Virus record (IMG/VR): IMGVR_UViG_3300046791_000199
Location: 1 to 44,957 of that record
DNA: 44,957 bases
Direction: 5' to 3' (one strand)
Source of the DNA: a virus
In this document: piece by piece, positions 27,443 through 36,410 of the stretch
Numbering within the stretch: the first letter of the stretch is position 1
How the letters are laid out: the number at the start of each line of letters is the position of its first letter
Made by a program: the position numbers and the translations under genes
The notes under the pieces: model-generated
The model's database searches: none
Told to the model about the DNA's origin: nothing
The model's input: only the letters and a program-made list of their open reading frames with translations

Positions 27443-28531
27443 CTAATCGCATCCTATCTGGCCCTTGGCGGCCATCGTCCATCCGATCAATCCAGCATCG
27501 GGCGCGGTCACGGTAATCTGTCCTGCGACGGAGCGGCTCGTTTGCACAAGCCCCTCGGGGCAGCTCGTCGGCTGCTCCTCTTCCGGCGGCGGAGCATCGC
27601 CTTCATCCCACAGCCCCTCAATTGTGTCCTGCGTGACGAAGATGCGCGGGATGTTGACGGGGACTTCATCGTAAAGTCCCTCGAACGTATCTTGGGTGAA
27701 GTGCAGCTCGGCATCGGCTCCTCCGCCAACGGCGATCAATCCCTCAAACGTGTCCTGCGTGAATCGCAGCGTACCGACGCCAGTTGTTCCATCGTCGTAG
27801 AGGCCCTCGAAGGTGTCTTGAGTGAGGCGAAGCGCCGGGACGTTGACGGGGACGAACGAGAGCGTAGTCGTGGCGAGGTTGAGCCACGGGCGAAGCGTCG
27901 ATCCCGTTGTCGTATCGTCAACCGGGAGATCGCCAGTTCCAGCGTCTCCGAATTGGAGCGTCGTGTTGTGGCCGTTGATCTGGACGGCCAAGCTCGGCGT
28001 GCCGCTTGAACCGATCTCCAGGCAGAGGCGACTATTCAGCGGGGCCGATACCGACGTTGACGTTAGTGAGTCGCCGCGATTCGTGAGCGTTGTTGTGAAC
28101 TCGGTTCCATCGACGCGCAACGAAACGAGCGTCCCGCTGGCGACGGCCGCGCCAGCCGAATCGACGAGAAACAGCTTCCACGTTAGAAACTGGTCGTCGG
28201 CCGCGCGCAGTTCCGATCCCTGAATCTGGAGTGAAACCGTCTGCGCGGGGATGCTCTGAGCCGTGAGCGGATCGCTGACGTACCGGCGCGATAGCGCGTT
28301 CCCGGCCACGAGGTGATCCGCCGAATCGAACGTGCGAACGATCGGCGTGAGGGTGGTGCTGGAACGGGTGACGACGAGCCGGCGAGCCTCCGCCGTTATC
28401 CCACCACTCTGGCCGTTGCCGTGATCATCCGCACCCGTCCAGCTAGACGAGATCGGAGGGACCGCGTAACTCGACCCGTTCCAGGTAGCTACCGGGAGCG
28501 CGACGTTATCGAAGTAGAGGCGAGTCGCCAT
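27443..28531 (-). CDS. Structural protein with four TQDTFEGL repeats
   Basis: 362 residues. The N-terminal part is a beta-sandwich-like region (LYFDNVALPVATWNGSSYAVPPI, then RLVVTRSSTTLTPIVRTF, SLQIQGSEL), the middle includes a lectin-like AVQINGHNTTLQFGD, and around residues 230-305 four short units follow, each with TQDTFEGL or TQDTIEGL about 21 residues apart. A Pro/Glu-rich linker and a C-terminal AGQITVTAPDAGLIGWTM segment end it. Phage appendage proteins often contain a similar TQ-x-VEVL unit. Probably part of a tail fibre or neck; the repeat's role is unknown. Confidence 0.65.
   Translation of the reverse strand: MATRLYFDNVALPVATWNGSSYAVPPISSSWTGADDHGNGQSGGITAEARRLVVTRSSTTLTPIVRTFDSADHLVAGNALSRRYVSDPLTAQSIPAQTVSLQIQGSELRAADDQFLTWKLFLVDSAGAAVASGTLVSLRVDGTEFTTTLTNRGDSLTSTSVSAPLNSRLCLEIGSSGTPSLAVQINGHNTTLQFGDAGTGDLPVDDTTTGSTLRPWLNLATTTLSFVPVNVPALRLTQDTFEGLYDDGTTGVGTLRFTQDTFEGLIAVGGGADAELHFTQDTFEGLYDEVPVNIPRIFVTQDTIEGLWDEGDAPPPEEEQPTSCPEGLVQTSRSVAGQITVTAPDAGLIGWTMAAKGQIGCD
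27605..27835 (-). repeat. Four tandem coding repeats (TQDTFEGL)
   Basis: Within the 27443 gene. The four copies of TQDT(F/I)EGL(Y/W/I) are separated by 10-14 residues and encoded by clearly different synonymous codons (for example GTGTCTTG, GTGTCCTG, GTATCTTG on the plus copy), so they are conserved as protein rather than by recent DNA duplication. Confidence 0.8.
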
Positions 28532-28537
28532 CCCGCC

Positions 28538-29800
28538 CTAGAGGATGTCAACCGACTCGAATAGGCCGTGAATCGCGTTGACCGTGGCAACGCTCCAGAC
28601 ATCCGTCCCGCCCGTGGTGAACTGCGCGAGGTGCCCCTGTCTCGGATAATAGAGAGAGGTATTGCCGTCGCCCGCGCCTTGTTGCAGCCCAGGTGAATAC
28701 GTCTGCCCGAACGAAGGGGCGTTCGCCAGCGAGTAGTCGAAGAAGTTTGTGCTTGCGGGCGTGTCCGCAGCGCCCGAACGAATCCCCGAGCGCGCGAGGA
28801 TCCCGGAGCTTCCAGCTTGGAACGTCCGCGCCCAGCATGTCCGTTGCACCCAGCCCACGCGGGTAGCCGCCGCCGGGAGGTCCGTGTATCCCTGCCCGAG
28901 AATGTTCCCGGCAACGTCCGCTCCTCCACCGTCGTTCTGATTCTGGACGTAGAGCGTGTCGTCAATCGGGGCATCCGCAAGGTTCGTCGGGTGCGTGCCC
29001 GCGCCGTTCGTCCAGTTCGCCCCGCCGACCGTTCCGCCGCCAACGTTGTAGGCGTTGAATGGGGCCGCAATCGAGTTCGGGACGAGCAGGTACTTCTTCT
29101 TGATCCCGAGGAAGTCCGATTGATCGACGAATGCCGTGCCGCCGCTCGGAACGGTAGTCCAAAGCGCGGAGTGGTTCTTCTGCCACCAGTAGTAGAGAAC
29201 CGGAGAAGCCTGCGTTCCCTCATTCATCATCGCGCGCGACATGGCGGCCGTGCCGCCAGCGCCCGCCGCGATCGACGATGAGAGCGCGCCGGCAGATTGG
29301 CCCGTGGCCGCCGTGAAGTTGTCCGTCGTGAGCGCCGGGACACGCGCCCCGTTGAGTCGCACCTCGCTCCTTACGTTTCCGCCAGAGGTTCCATATGCGA
29401 ATTCAACCGTGTAATAGGTCGTATTCACCAGCCCGTGGGTGTACGTCGCGACGGTCGATCCTCCGACTTCGAGGAGGATGACGGAACTTCCAATGTAGAT
29501 CCGGGCGACAGAGGCATTTCCGGCCGTCCTGAATCCCCAGCGCGATCCAACGCCACCCTGCATTCCGCGCCCCTCGAAGCCGAGCATGGCGAACGCTGAC
29601 GCCGTATTGAACGCTTTGTACGTTTCGTTCGGCGTGGCGACGCGCTCGCCCAAATGCCCGAAGTTGGTCGGGTCATTGCCAATCAGGCCGCTGTAACCTC
29701 CAGTCCATAGCTGCGATTCATCCGCGATTGTTCGCACGGCCGCCGCGTCCGAGCTGGCGGAACCCCAAGTGGTCATGAATCCCTGAATCATGGTTGCCAT
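28538..29800 (-). CDS. Large appendage / tail structural protein
   Basis: 420 residues starting at ATG 29798-29800. Gly/Thr/Ala/Tyr-rich beta-type protein: FLTTWGSASSD-type opening, VARIYIGSSVILLEVGGSTVATYTHGLVNTTYYTVEFAYG near 95-135 with concanavalin-like strands, then GTAAMSRAMMNEGTQASPVLYYWW, and a Gly/Pro-rich end. It matches the style of virion lectin-fold proteins in the appendage module and resembles the fibre gene in composition. A host-contact or baseplate role is inferred. Confidence 0.6.
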   Translation of the reverse strand: MATMIQGFMTTWGSASSDAAAVRTIADESQLWTGGYSGLIGNDPTNFGHLGERVATPNETYKAFNTASAFAMLGFEGRGMQGGVGSRWGFRTAGNASVARIYIGSSVILLEVGGSTVATYTHGLVNTTYYTVEFAYGTSGGNVRSEVRLNGARVPALTTDNFTAATGQSAGALSSSIAAGAGGTAAMSRAMMNEGTQASPVLYYWWQKNHSALWTTVPSGGTAFVDQSDFLGIKKKYLLVPNSIAAPFNAYNVGGGTVGGANWTNGAGTHPTNLADAPIDDTLYVQNQNDGGGADVAGNILGQGYTDLPAAATRVGWVQRTCWARTFQAGSSGILARSGIRSGAADTPASTNFFDYSLANAPSFGQTYSPGLQQGAGDGNTSLYYPRQGHLAQFTTGGTDVWSVATVNAIHGLFESVDIL

Positions 29801-29808
29801 GCGTTACC

Positions 29809-29853
29809 TCACTTCTTCCCGTAGTTCCCGACGCCCATGCCGAGGATGCCCAT
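29809..29853 (-). CDS. 14-residue micro-ORF
   Basis: MGILGMGVGNYGKK, with the ATG at 29851-29853 one base after the TAG of the giant gene. Composition is Gly-rich and basic at the end. It lies in the tight spacing of the operon between two structural genes, but it is so short that chance is a serious alternative; it may be the remnant of a longer gene or a small peptide. Confidence 0.25.
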   Translation of the reverse strand: MGILGMGVGNYGKK

Positions 29854-29854
29854 G

Positions 29855-32800
29855 CTATTTCTTCCTATCTTCGTAGTGCGCCACGCGCATTCCCAGGAAG
29901 TTGAGCAGGTTGAGCGCAGCGCCCTCGCTGAATCCGTGCGCCTTGAAGATCGTCGATACGTCATTCCACGCCATCGGCGTAATGACGCGCGGCAGATAGG
30001 GCGGCTCGCCGCGCGGGCCAAGCTCTGAGGCTACGGAAGCGGGGCGTCCCGTTACGTCCTTCTTGTCCATGACGTTCGCCAGAGTGGCCCAGGCCGGGAG
30101 TAGCTTCCCACGCCCGTAGCGCACGACATCATCGAAGCTCATCTTGTGCGCCTTGTCGTTGACGCCCAGCGTCGCCTCGTCGCGGATCGACCTGCCGAGC
30201 TTCTCGTCCGCGACCTCCGCGATAGCCCCGGCTGCCGTAGTCGCAGCTCCGATGCCCATGCGCGCAGCCGATCCAATACCCCCAAGCGGATTGACTCGCG
30301 TATCCCCGAATCGGATGCTCGGTCCGCCTGGTTGTCGCGGATCAAGGTCCAGCTCACCACCCAACGCCTTGCCGGCCGCAAAGACGGTTGCGATTCCGAT
30401 AGCCGAACGGACGGCCTGCTGTGCCATGACTCGGCGCGTGGCTGGAGTCGTGCCTTTGCCGTAGAAGGGCGAGCCCGCGAGGATCTGCCATTGAGAGAGG
30501 TAGAGCCGAGGGGCCGTGACGAAATAGCCCGCCGCGTTCGATAGCTGCGCGTAGCGTCCCGGATCTCCCCGCCCCGTCATGATGCCCGCGTTCAGGGCGA
30601 GCTTCTTCTTCTCTGCACGACTGGGCTCGTAGGGCATCGCGTTCTCCCAGTTGTTGTACATCTCAACGCGGATCTGATTGAGGTACGAGGAGAACGCGCG
30701 ATCCGAACCCTTCACCACGGATCCGACCCCAGGAATGGCCTTGAGCCATCGGGTGCGGAACATCTCCTCCTGCGGTCCGAGCCCGTCGCCGGGAGACGAC
30801 AGCGGGACTCCAGCCTCAACAGCCTTCTTCCCTTCCGGGCTGTCGCGCAACGCGATGTCCTGCTCGCGCGCCGCCTTTTCCGAGAAAGCTGCGCGGGTCG
30901 CCCTGCTGAGCCACTTGGGCACCTTGGTCGCGTTCTTCGGATCGAGGGTCGCAAAGAGCCCCTGGGCGAGCGTCGCGCTTGCATCGGCCGAGAAGGTGAT
31001 AGCGCGCGAGGCTTCGGTTAGCTCCTTGATCCCGCCGCCGAACTTCTGGAGCGGTGTTCTCCGCGCGGCTTCCGCGTCGGCGATGTGCTTCTGAAGCTCC
31101 TGGCGAACCATTTGCTTCTCGGCCTCAAGGCGGATCATCGCCGGAGTCTTAGGGAGTTCCTGTCTCTCGGGGCGCGGGCCGAAGTCTCCCGTCTCGATCC
31201 TGCGGCGCATCTCGTCGATCGTTTTCTTGGAGCGCGACTCGGAGGCTTTCTGGCGCATCGCAACCCGCTCTGAGTCCGCCAGCGCCAGTTTGGCCTTCTC
31301 GAAGATGTCCTGGAGATGCGGCTTGATCGTCTCCCCGAACTCCCCGAGCATCTTGCCCGACCAATCAGCAAACGTCTTGATGTCGCGTGCGAGGTAGTCC
31401 GCGCCGATGATGATGTGATCCGCGAAGGTCTTGGGATCGAATGGGATTCCCCCGAATGCTTGCGGGCCGCGCGCCTTGATGCGGGCGCGAGCTGACTCGG
31501 CTTGCTTGCCGATGTACTCCAGGATCTTCGCCTGCGGCGCAACTGCGGCTTCCTGGCCGAAGCGGGGAAGCCCCTGCTCCATCGCCACGGTGCGGAGAGC
31601 GGGGGTGATGGGGAGGGAGTGGATGGCTGTCTGTCCAGACGAGGCCGGTCCAAGCATTTGCTCACCGGGCTGGTCTGGATTATCAATCCAGGCGCGACCG
31701 CTCTCTCCATGAATGCCGTCCGGGGCTGTATCAATCCTTGCCTCCCCCACTTCCGCCCCGCCGACCTTCCCAATCTTGTTCGCTGCGGCTGGGAGCATCT
31801 TGTCGTAGAAGCCCTGCATTCCCGCCCCGCCGATGGCGAGCCCTTCGCCCTCGAACGTCTGCGCCTCGGAGGGCTTCGAGCGGATCTTGTCCGCGATGTC
31901 CTTGCCTACGACATCCTCTAGGGCAACGTCGTGGCCGTGGATGTTGGCCTGCCCTGTGAGCGGAACCTCTGCGCCGAAACGTTCCTGTCCGCCTTTCCAT
32001 GCCTTGACGTAGACAGTCTGCGGGCCTTCCGGCGCGGGCACCGGCTCCCACTTGCGCCCGCCGTCCGGTAGATCGACGAGGCGCTGCCGCGTGGTGATAG
32101 CGGATCCAGGGCGCGGCTCCACCTCGATCTTGTCCACGTTCTGCCGCATCGCTTCGTTGTAGCGATCGACTTGCATCTCCCCCGTTGTCCACCCCACGGA
32201 GTCATACCCGTTCTCGGCTGCGTAGCGGATAGCGCGCTTGAGGGCCAGTTCGTGCCAGGTCTTCTTGAAGGGGGCGTCGGGGAGACCGGATCCCTGTCCA
32301 GCGGTCGCGGCAGAAACAACTTCGGCCTCTGTTCTGAACGGTCCAACGGCGCGACCCAGGCCGCTCCATCTGCCAATAAACCGCCCGTCATCCAGCTTCA
32401 CGATATCCAGATCAGCAGGCGGCTTGGTGCTCGCGTACCCAAACCCCTCCGGCACGCTATCGAGAACCGCCTGATACTCGGGCGACGGCTTCTCGCCCTT
32501 CTTCGGAGGCGCGATCCCCTTCTCTTTGAGTCGTCGCTTGATCTCGTCCCGGCGAGCCTCGCCGCCCTTCTGGTGCCAATCGCTCTGTACCTCCTCGATA
32601 AACAGCATCCGCTTGCCGTCTGCGGTCGTGCGGTCGTTTACTCGGAGGTGCGCAAGGACGTTGGGGGTGTCGGAGAAGTGACCGCCGGTGAAGTTGGGGC
32701 GTTCTCGGTTCAACTCCCCGTGTGCAAGATTCGCATACGCTTCGTGGACATCCGCGCTTGCTGTGTACGGATCAACTCCGCCCTTCCGCATTAGCTCTAG

Positions 32801-35800
32801 TCCGCGCTCGGCGAACTCCTGCCTCGTGTACGTCTTTTCCGGCAGCGTCAGCAGCAGCTCCCGGTAGTTGGAGCCGCCGGGGAGCTGGTATTGCTCGAAC
32901 TTGCCCTTTGACGAACGGATGCTGTCTTCGATCTCTTTGCGCTCTGCGAGCAGAGAATCGCCCAGGTCCGTGTTCGCCTTCATCCGCTTGATCCAGTCCG
33001 GCGGCTCGTCGAAGTGCTCGTAGCCCTTGCTGCGCTTCTCCTGCTGCAAGGCTAGGCGCTCCTCGCTGACGGCCTTCATTTCCTGATCGATGCCGCGCAG
33101 GCGAGCCACGGATCCTGTCGGCTGCGCCCCAAGCGCCTTCTCCTCCACCCTCACGTTGCTCTGCTTGAGGAAGTCCAGCACCTCGGACTTCTTCACAACG
33201 AGCTTGCCCTTGAGGAAGTCCCGCAGCCCGCTCCAATCCAGCTCCTCCGGGCTCACCCCCGCTTGATTCTCCAGCGTCTTGAGAACCTGATGCGACGGCG
33301 CTTTCTCGGGCAGCTTCGATTCGGCTGCGTCTTGAAGAAGCGAGCGCAGGCCCAATTCATCCGGGGCCGACTTCGACGCCTTATCCCCGAGGATCGCGTC
33401 CCGGTGGATCCCGCGAGCTTGCTTGAGAATGTCCTCGATGTGCGGGCGGATCGACTCGCCAAAGTCTTTTACGAGCTGCGCCGTCGCGTCGATGCCATGA
33501 GCGATGTGCGACGCGGCGATCCGCGCTACGTCCGCGATGTCCTGCGGGTCGAACGGGAGTCCACCGCCAGCGCGACCGCGCTTGGCCGCGAGCCTCGCTC
33601 TTGCCTCGTTTGCTTGAGCATCGAGGAAGGAGAGAACCCGCGCCTTGCGTTCCGGGTTAACCTTTGGATCGGCACGCTTCGCTTGTGTCTCCGCCTTCGC
33701 GTCCCGCTCCGCGATGAGAACGTCTACCTGCTTCTCAAGGTCCGAGAGCTTCTTGGAGATGCGGTCGGCGGTAGCCGTTTGCTCCGGGGTTAGCGGAGCG
33801 CCGCCGTTGGCGATGCGGAGACTCGTTTCGATCCCGGCCAGCGAGTAATCCTTATCCGCTAGCATCTTGAACGAGGAGAGCCCGCGTCCTCGGTCTGCGC
33901 TCTCGCGCACGCGCGCAGCCTCGACCGCCAATCGCTCGTCCGAGAGCGCCTTGGCGCGTTCCTCCAGCGCCTTGATCCCTTCCGTATCCGCGCGCTGGTA
34001 GGCCGTCGTCAGTTGTTCCTTGAGAGTGTCTCGCTCGTTCGAGAGCCGGACTTTCTCGCGCAGGATGACGGCGTTGCGCTCGTCCGAAGAGAGCCCCTGA
34101 ACCGCGTCACCCTTGATAACGCGCTCGGTTACGGTCGGGTCCGCCTCGACCTTGGCCTTGGAGTTCTCCCAGCTCACCCCGAAGGCCTTGGACGCCTCGC
34201 GCTCAATCGGGCCGTAGCCGTGCTGCGCGTGCTCTGCTTCGACGGCGGCTCGCTTGATGCCGATGGGCGTCTCCGGAGGCCGCGCCTCCTGCCACACCGG
34301 AGAGGGAGTCGGGGCAGGAGGGGCCTTGGAAGTGTTCGGGATCTCCGAAGGGTTGGGGGCGGGAGTCACGGACTGCTTTGTCTCTACCAGAGGTTCCCAG
34401 CCTTGATCCGTGAGGATTTCGATGCTTGAGGCCGGCACCTTCTTGTATGTGTAAATGTCTCCCGTTGACTCACGGCGGAATGCGGCGGAACGCTTGGAGC
34501 GCAATACGACGGGCTTGCCCTCTGTAGGCGCAAACTGCCAGACGTTGTTGGCCCGCTCGCTCCAATACGACCGCTTGCGCGTCTCGCCATCAGGCCACGC
34601 ATTCTGTTCAGTTCCGAAATCTGGCGGGAACGTGTCGAGACTGCCCGACTCGGCTATGTCTCCAGCCCGCTCTTGATTCGTGGCGTGGTAAACGTATCCG
34701 GGCTCCGTTTTCGTCTCTCCCGACGGGGCGACCGCGCGAGCGTGCGGTGGTTCGGCGGGCGCTGTGACCTTGGGCTCGGGAACGGCCTCCTGTACGGGCG
34801 CAGGTTCGACGCGGGCGGGCTCGGACGGCATCGGAGCCGCTTCGGGCGCGGGCGCAGCCTGGGGCGTTCTAGCGAGTTTAGGCGGTTTGGCTGGGTTTAC
34901 CGGCTCGCCAGCCGGCTTGGCCTTCCCCGGCTTCGCGGCTGCGATGTCGCCGATGTCCTGGGGCGTCAGAAACTCCTTGAGGTTGTCCTGGAGCTGCTCG
35001 CGGATGTCGAGCTTGCGGCGCTCGCTGGCCGTCTCGTACTCGCCGGCAAGGGCCTTGAAGTCCTTGTTCCGGGCGGCCTCGATCAGCGAGGGGCGGACTT
35101 CCCGTGGCGGCTCGGGCCGGCGCGGCTCGGCGACCGTGGCGAGCTGGATTCGGTTCTCCGGGGTCGGCTCGGCCGCGTACTTCTTGGCGGCTTCGACGAT
35201 GGCGGCGTGTTCCTCGGGAGTGGGCTCGGCGGGACGGGCTGCCGCTCGGATGGACGGGCCGGCCTCGCTCGCCAGCATCTCGCCAGGGAGTGCCGCCGCT
35301 TCCGAGGGCATGGCCGCCGGCCGCTCCCCGATCGGCGTGGACGGTCCCGGCTCCGTTCCGGCGAGGGCGCGCTGCGTCTGATCCGCGAGCGATCCGGAAG
35401 GCTCCGGCGCGGCCGTTCCAGGGGAGGGCGGTGACGCCCCCCCGGGGCCACCGCCATCCGGCCGCGCCTCGGCCTTTGCTTCGACCTTCGCGGGCTCTCC
35501 GGGTTTGGCCCCAGCCACGGCCCCCATGAAGGCGAACAGCGGCCCGTAAACGGCTGCGTCCTTCCCGGCGAGCTTGAGCCCACGGGATAGGGCTTCTCGG
35601 AGGTCCGCCCGGTCCCCCTCGACAACGTGGTCGTGGACCACTTCCCCGAGGATGGTGGCGCTACCGATCCCGCCGATGCCCACGAGCCCGCCCTTGACCG
35701 CCTCCTCGATGATGGACCCAACCGGCCCGCCCGCGAGCTTGCCGAACACCCGCCCGAACGGGAGAGCCATAGCAACGCCCCCAGGAACGTTCAAGAGCGC

Positions 35801-36406
35801 GGCTTGGGCAGCCTTGGCCGAATCCCCTGTTTCCGCCAGGACGCGATCGTAGGCCCCCTGGACGTGCTGGCCGCCGATCGCAGCGGCGATCGCCGGAGTC
35901 GCGGCCCCGCCCGTAGCCAGTTCAGCCGCCGCGTAGGGTACGAGCCCGCCCGCCGCCCCGGCGAACCGCTCCGGGTAGGTCTTGGCCTCCGGGCCTTGCG
36001 CCTCGCCGAACCGCCGGACGGCCGTTCCAGCGCCCTGGAGCGCGCCCATCGTGGACCGGCGAACATCCGCCAGCGGGTCGTTCGGAGCGCCCGCGATGGC
36101 CGCCCCCTGCTTCCCGGCGAACTCCATGAGCGAGCCCGTGGAGGTGGCCGCGTCCCGGGCGAAGACTTGGGCCAGACGCGCCGTCAGCCTCGGCGCGATG
36201 GCCCCAGCGAGCCCCCCGCCCATCATCGCCGCCGCCGCGCGCTCCTCTATGCTTCCGGCTGGCAGCACGGAGGTCTTGCGGGCATGGGGCTTCGGCGGTT
36301 CGCCCGTGTCGATCATGTCGAGAAGCGTCTGCTGCTCCGATGGCCGGAGCGGAGCCGCCTCCGTGTCGATCATGTCGAGCAGGGATTGTTGGGGATCTTG
36401 GACCAT
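29855..36406 (-). CDS. Giant polyvalent internal virion protein (2,183 aa)
   Basis: Start ATG 36404-36406, 4 bases after the previous stop. N-terminus: a duplicated QQ(S/T)LLDMIDT unit (residues 6-15 and 25-34), then Ala/Gly-rich helical, membrane-like region to about 310. An ART-like fold candidate lies near 569-680 (GYVYHATNQERAGDIAESG). Two similar segments of about 50-55 residues at about 946-996 and 1651-1706 (FDP(Q/K)xxADxxx..FGE(S/T)I(R/K)PHxxDI). A domain at about 1165-1560 includes NVLAHLRVNDRT and IEEVQSDWHQ. The C-terminus from 1786 resembles LPD38, common in phage internal proteins. It probably is ejected with DNA; enzymatic roles are inferred. Confidence 0.85.
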   Translation of the reverse strand: MVQDPQQSLLDMIDTEAAPLRPSEQQTLLDMIDTGEPPKPHARKTSVLPAGSIEERAAAAMMGGGLAGAIAPRLTARLAQVFARDAATSTGSLMEFAGKQGAAIAGAPNDPLADVRRSTMGALQGAGTAVRRFGEAQGPEAKTYPERFAGAAGGLVPYAAAELATGGAATPAIAAAIGGQHVQGAYDRVLAETGDSAKAAQAALLNVPGGVAMALPFGRVFGKLAGGPVGSIIEEAVKGGLVGIGGIGSATILGEVVHDHVVEGDRADLREALSRGLKLAGKDAAVYGPLFAFMGAVAGAKPGEPAKVEAKAEARPDGGGPGGASPPSPGTAAPEPSGSLADQTQRALAGTEPGPSTPIGERPAAMPSEAAALPGEMLASEAGPSIRAAARPAEPTPEEHAAIVEAAKKYAAEPTPENRIQLATVAEPRRPEPPREVRPSLIEAARNKDFKALAGEYETASERRKLDIREQLQDNLKEFLTPQDIGDIAAAKPGKAKPAGEPVNPAKPPKLARTPQAAPAPEAAPMPSEPARVEPAPVQEAVPEPKVTAPAEPPHARAVAPSGETKTEPGYVYHATNQERAGDIAESGSLDTFPPDFGTEQNAWPDGETRKRSYWSERANNVWQFAPTEGKPVVLRSKRSAAFRRESTGDIYTYKKVPASSIEILTDQGWEPLVETKQSVTPAPNPSEIPNTSKAPPAPTPSPVWQEARPPETPIGIKRAAVEAEHAQHGYGPIEREASKAFGVSWENSKAKVEADPTVTERVIKGDAVQGLSSDERNAVILREKVRLSNERDTLKEQLTTAYQRADTEGIKALEERAKALSDERLAVEAARVRESADRGRGLSSFKMLADKDYSLAGIETSLRIANGGAPLTPEQTATADRISKKLSDLEKQVDVLIAERDAKAETQAKRADPKVNPERKARVLSFLDAQANEARARLAAKRGRAGGGLPFDPQDIADVARIAASHIAHGIDATAQLVKDFGESIRPHIEDILKQARGIHRDAILGDKASKSAPDELGLRSLLQDAAESKLPEKAPSHQVLKTLENQAGVSPEELDWSGLRDFLKGKLVVKKSEVLDFLKQSNVRVEEKALGAQPTGSVARLRGIDQEMKAVSEERLALQQEKRSKGYEHFDEPPDWIKRMKANTDLGDSLLAERKEIEDSIRSSKGKFEQYQLPGGSNYRELLLTLPEKTYTRQEFAERGLELMRKGGVDPYTASADVHEAYANLAHGELNRERPNFTGGHFSDTPNVLAHLRVNDRTTADGKRMLFIEEVQSDWHQKGGEARRDEIKRRLKEKGIAPPKKGEKPSPEYQAVLDSVPEGFGYASTKPPADLDIVKLDDGRFIGRWSGLGRAVGPFRTEAEVVSAATAGQGSGLPDAPFKKTWHELALKRAIRYAAENGYDSVGWTTGEMQVDRYNEAMRQNVDKIEVEPRPGSAITTRQRLVDLPDGGRKWEPVPAPEGPQTVYVKAWKGGQERFGAEVPLTGQANIHGHDVALEDVVGKDIADKIRSKPSEAQTFEGEGLAIGGAGMQGFYDKMLPAAANKIGKVGGAEVGEARIDTAPDGIHGESGRAWIDNPDQPGEQMLGPASSGQTAIHSLPITPALRTVAMEQGLPRFGQEAAVAPQAKILEYIGKQAESARARIKARGPQAFGGIPFDPKTFADHIIIGADYLARDIKTFADWSGKMLGEFGETIKPHLQDIFEKAKLALADSERVAMRQKASESRSKKTIDEMRRRIETGDFGPRPERQELPKTPAMIRLEAEKQMVRQELQKHIADAEAARRTPLQKFGGGIKELTEASRAITFSADASATLAQGLFATLDPKNATKVPKWLSRATRAAFSEKAAREQDIALRDSPEGKKAVEAGVPLSSPGDGLGPQEEMFRTRWLKAIPGVGSVVKGSDRAFSSYLNQIRVEMYNNWENAMPYEPSRAEKKKLALNAGIMTGRGDPGRYAQLSNAAGYFVTAPRLYLSQWQILAGSPFYGKGTTPATRRVMAQQAVRSAIGIATVFAAGKALGGELDLDPRQPGGPSIRFGDTRVNPLGGIGSAARMGIGAATTAAGAIAEVADEKLGRSIRDEATLGVNDKAHKMSFDDVVRYGRGKLLPAWATLANVMDKKDVTGRPASVASELGPRGEPPYLPRVITPMAWNDVSTIFKAHGFSEGAALNLLNFLGMRVAHYEDRKK

Positions 36407-36410
36407 CGCC

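Noticed and set aside
34673-35434. 253-residue plus-strand frame over the giant gene
   Set aside because: Antisense to the giant internal protein, low-complexity Gly/Arg/Leu composition, no ribosome site; a shadow.
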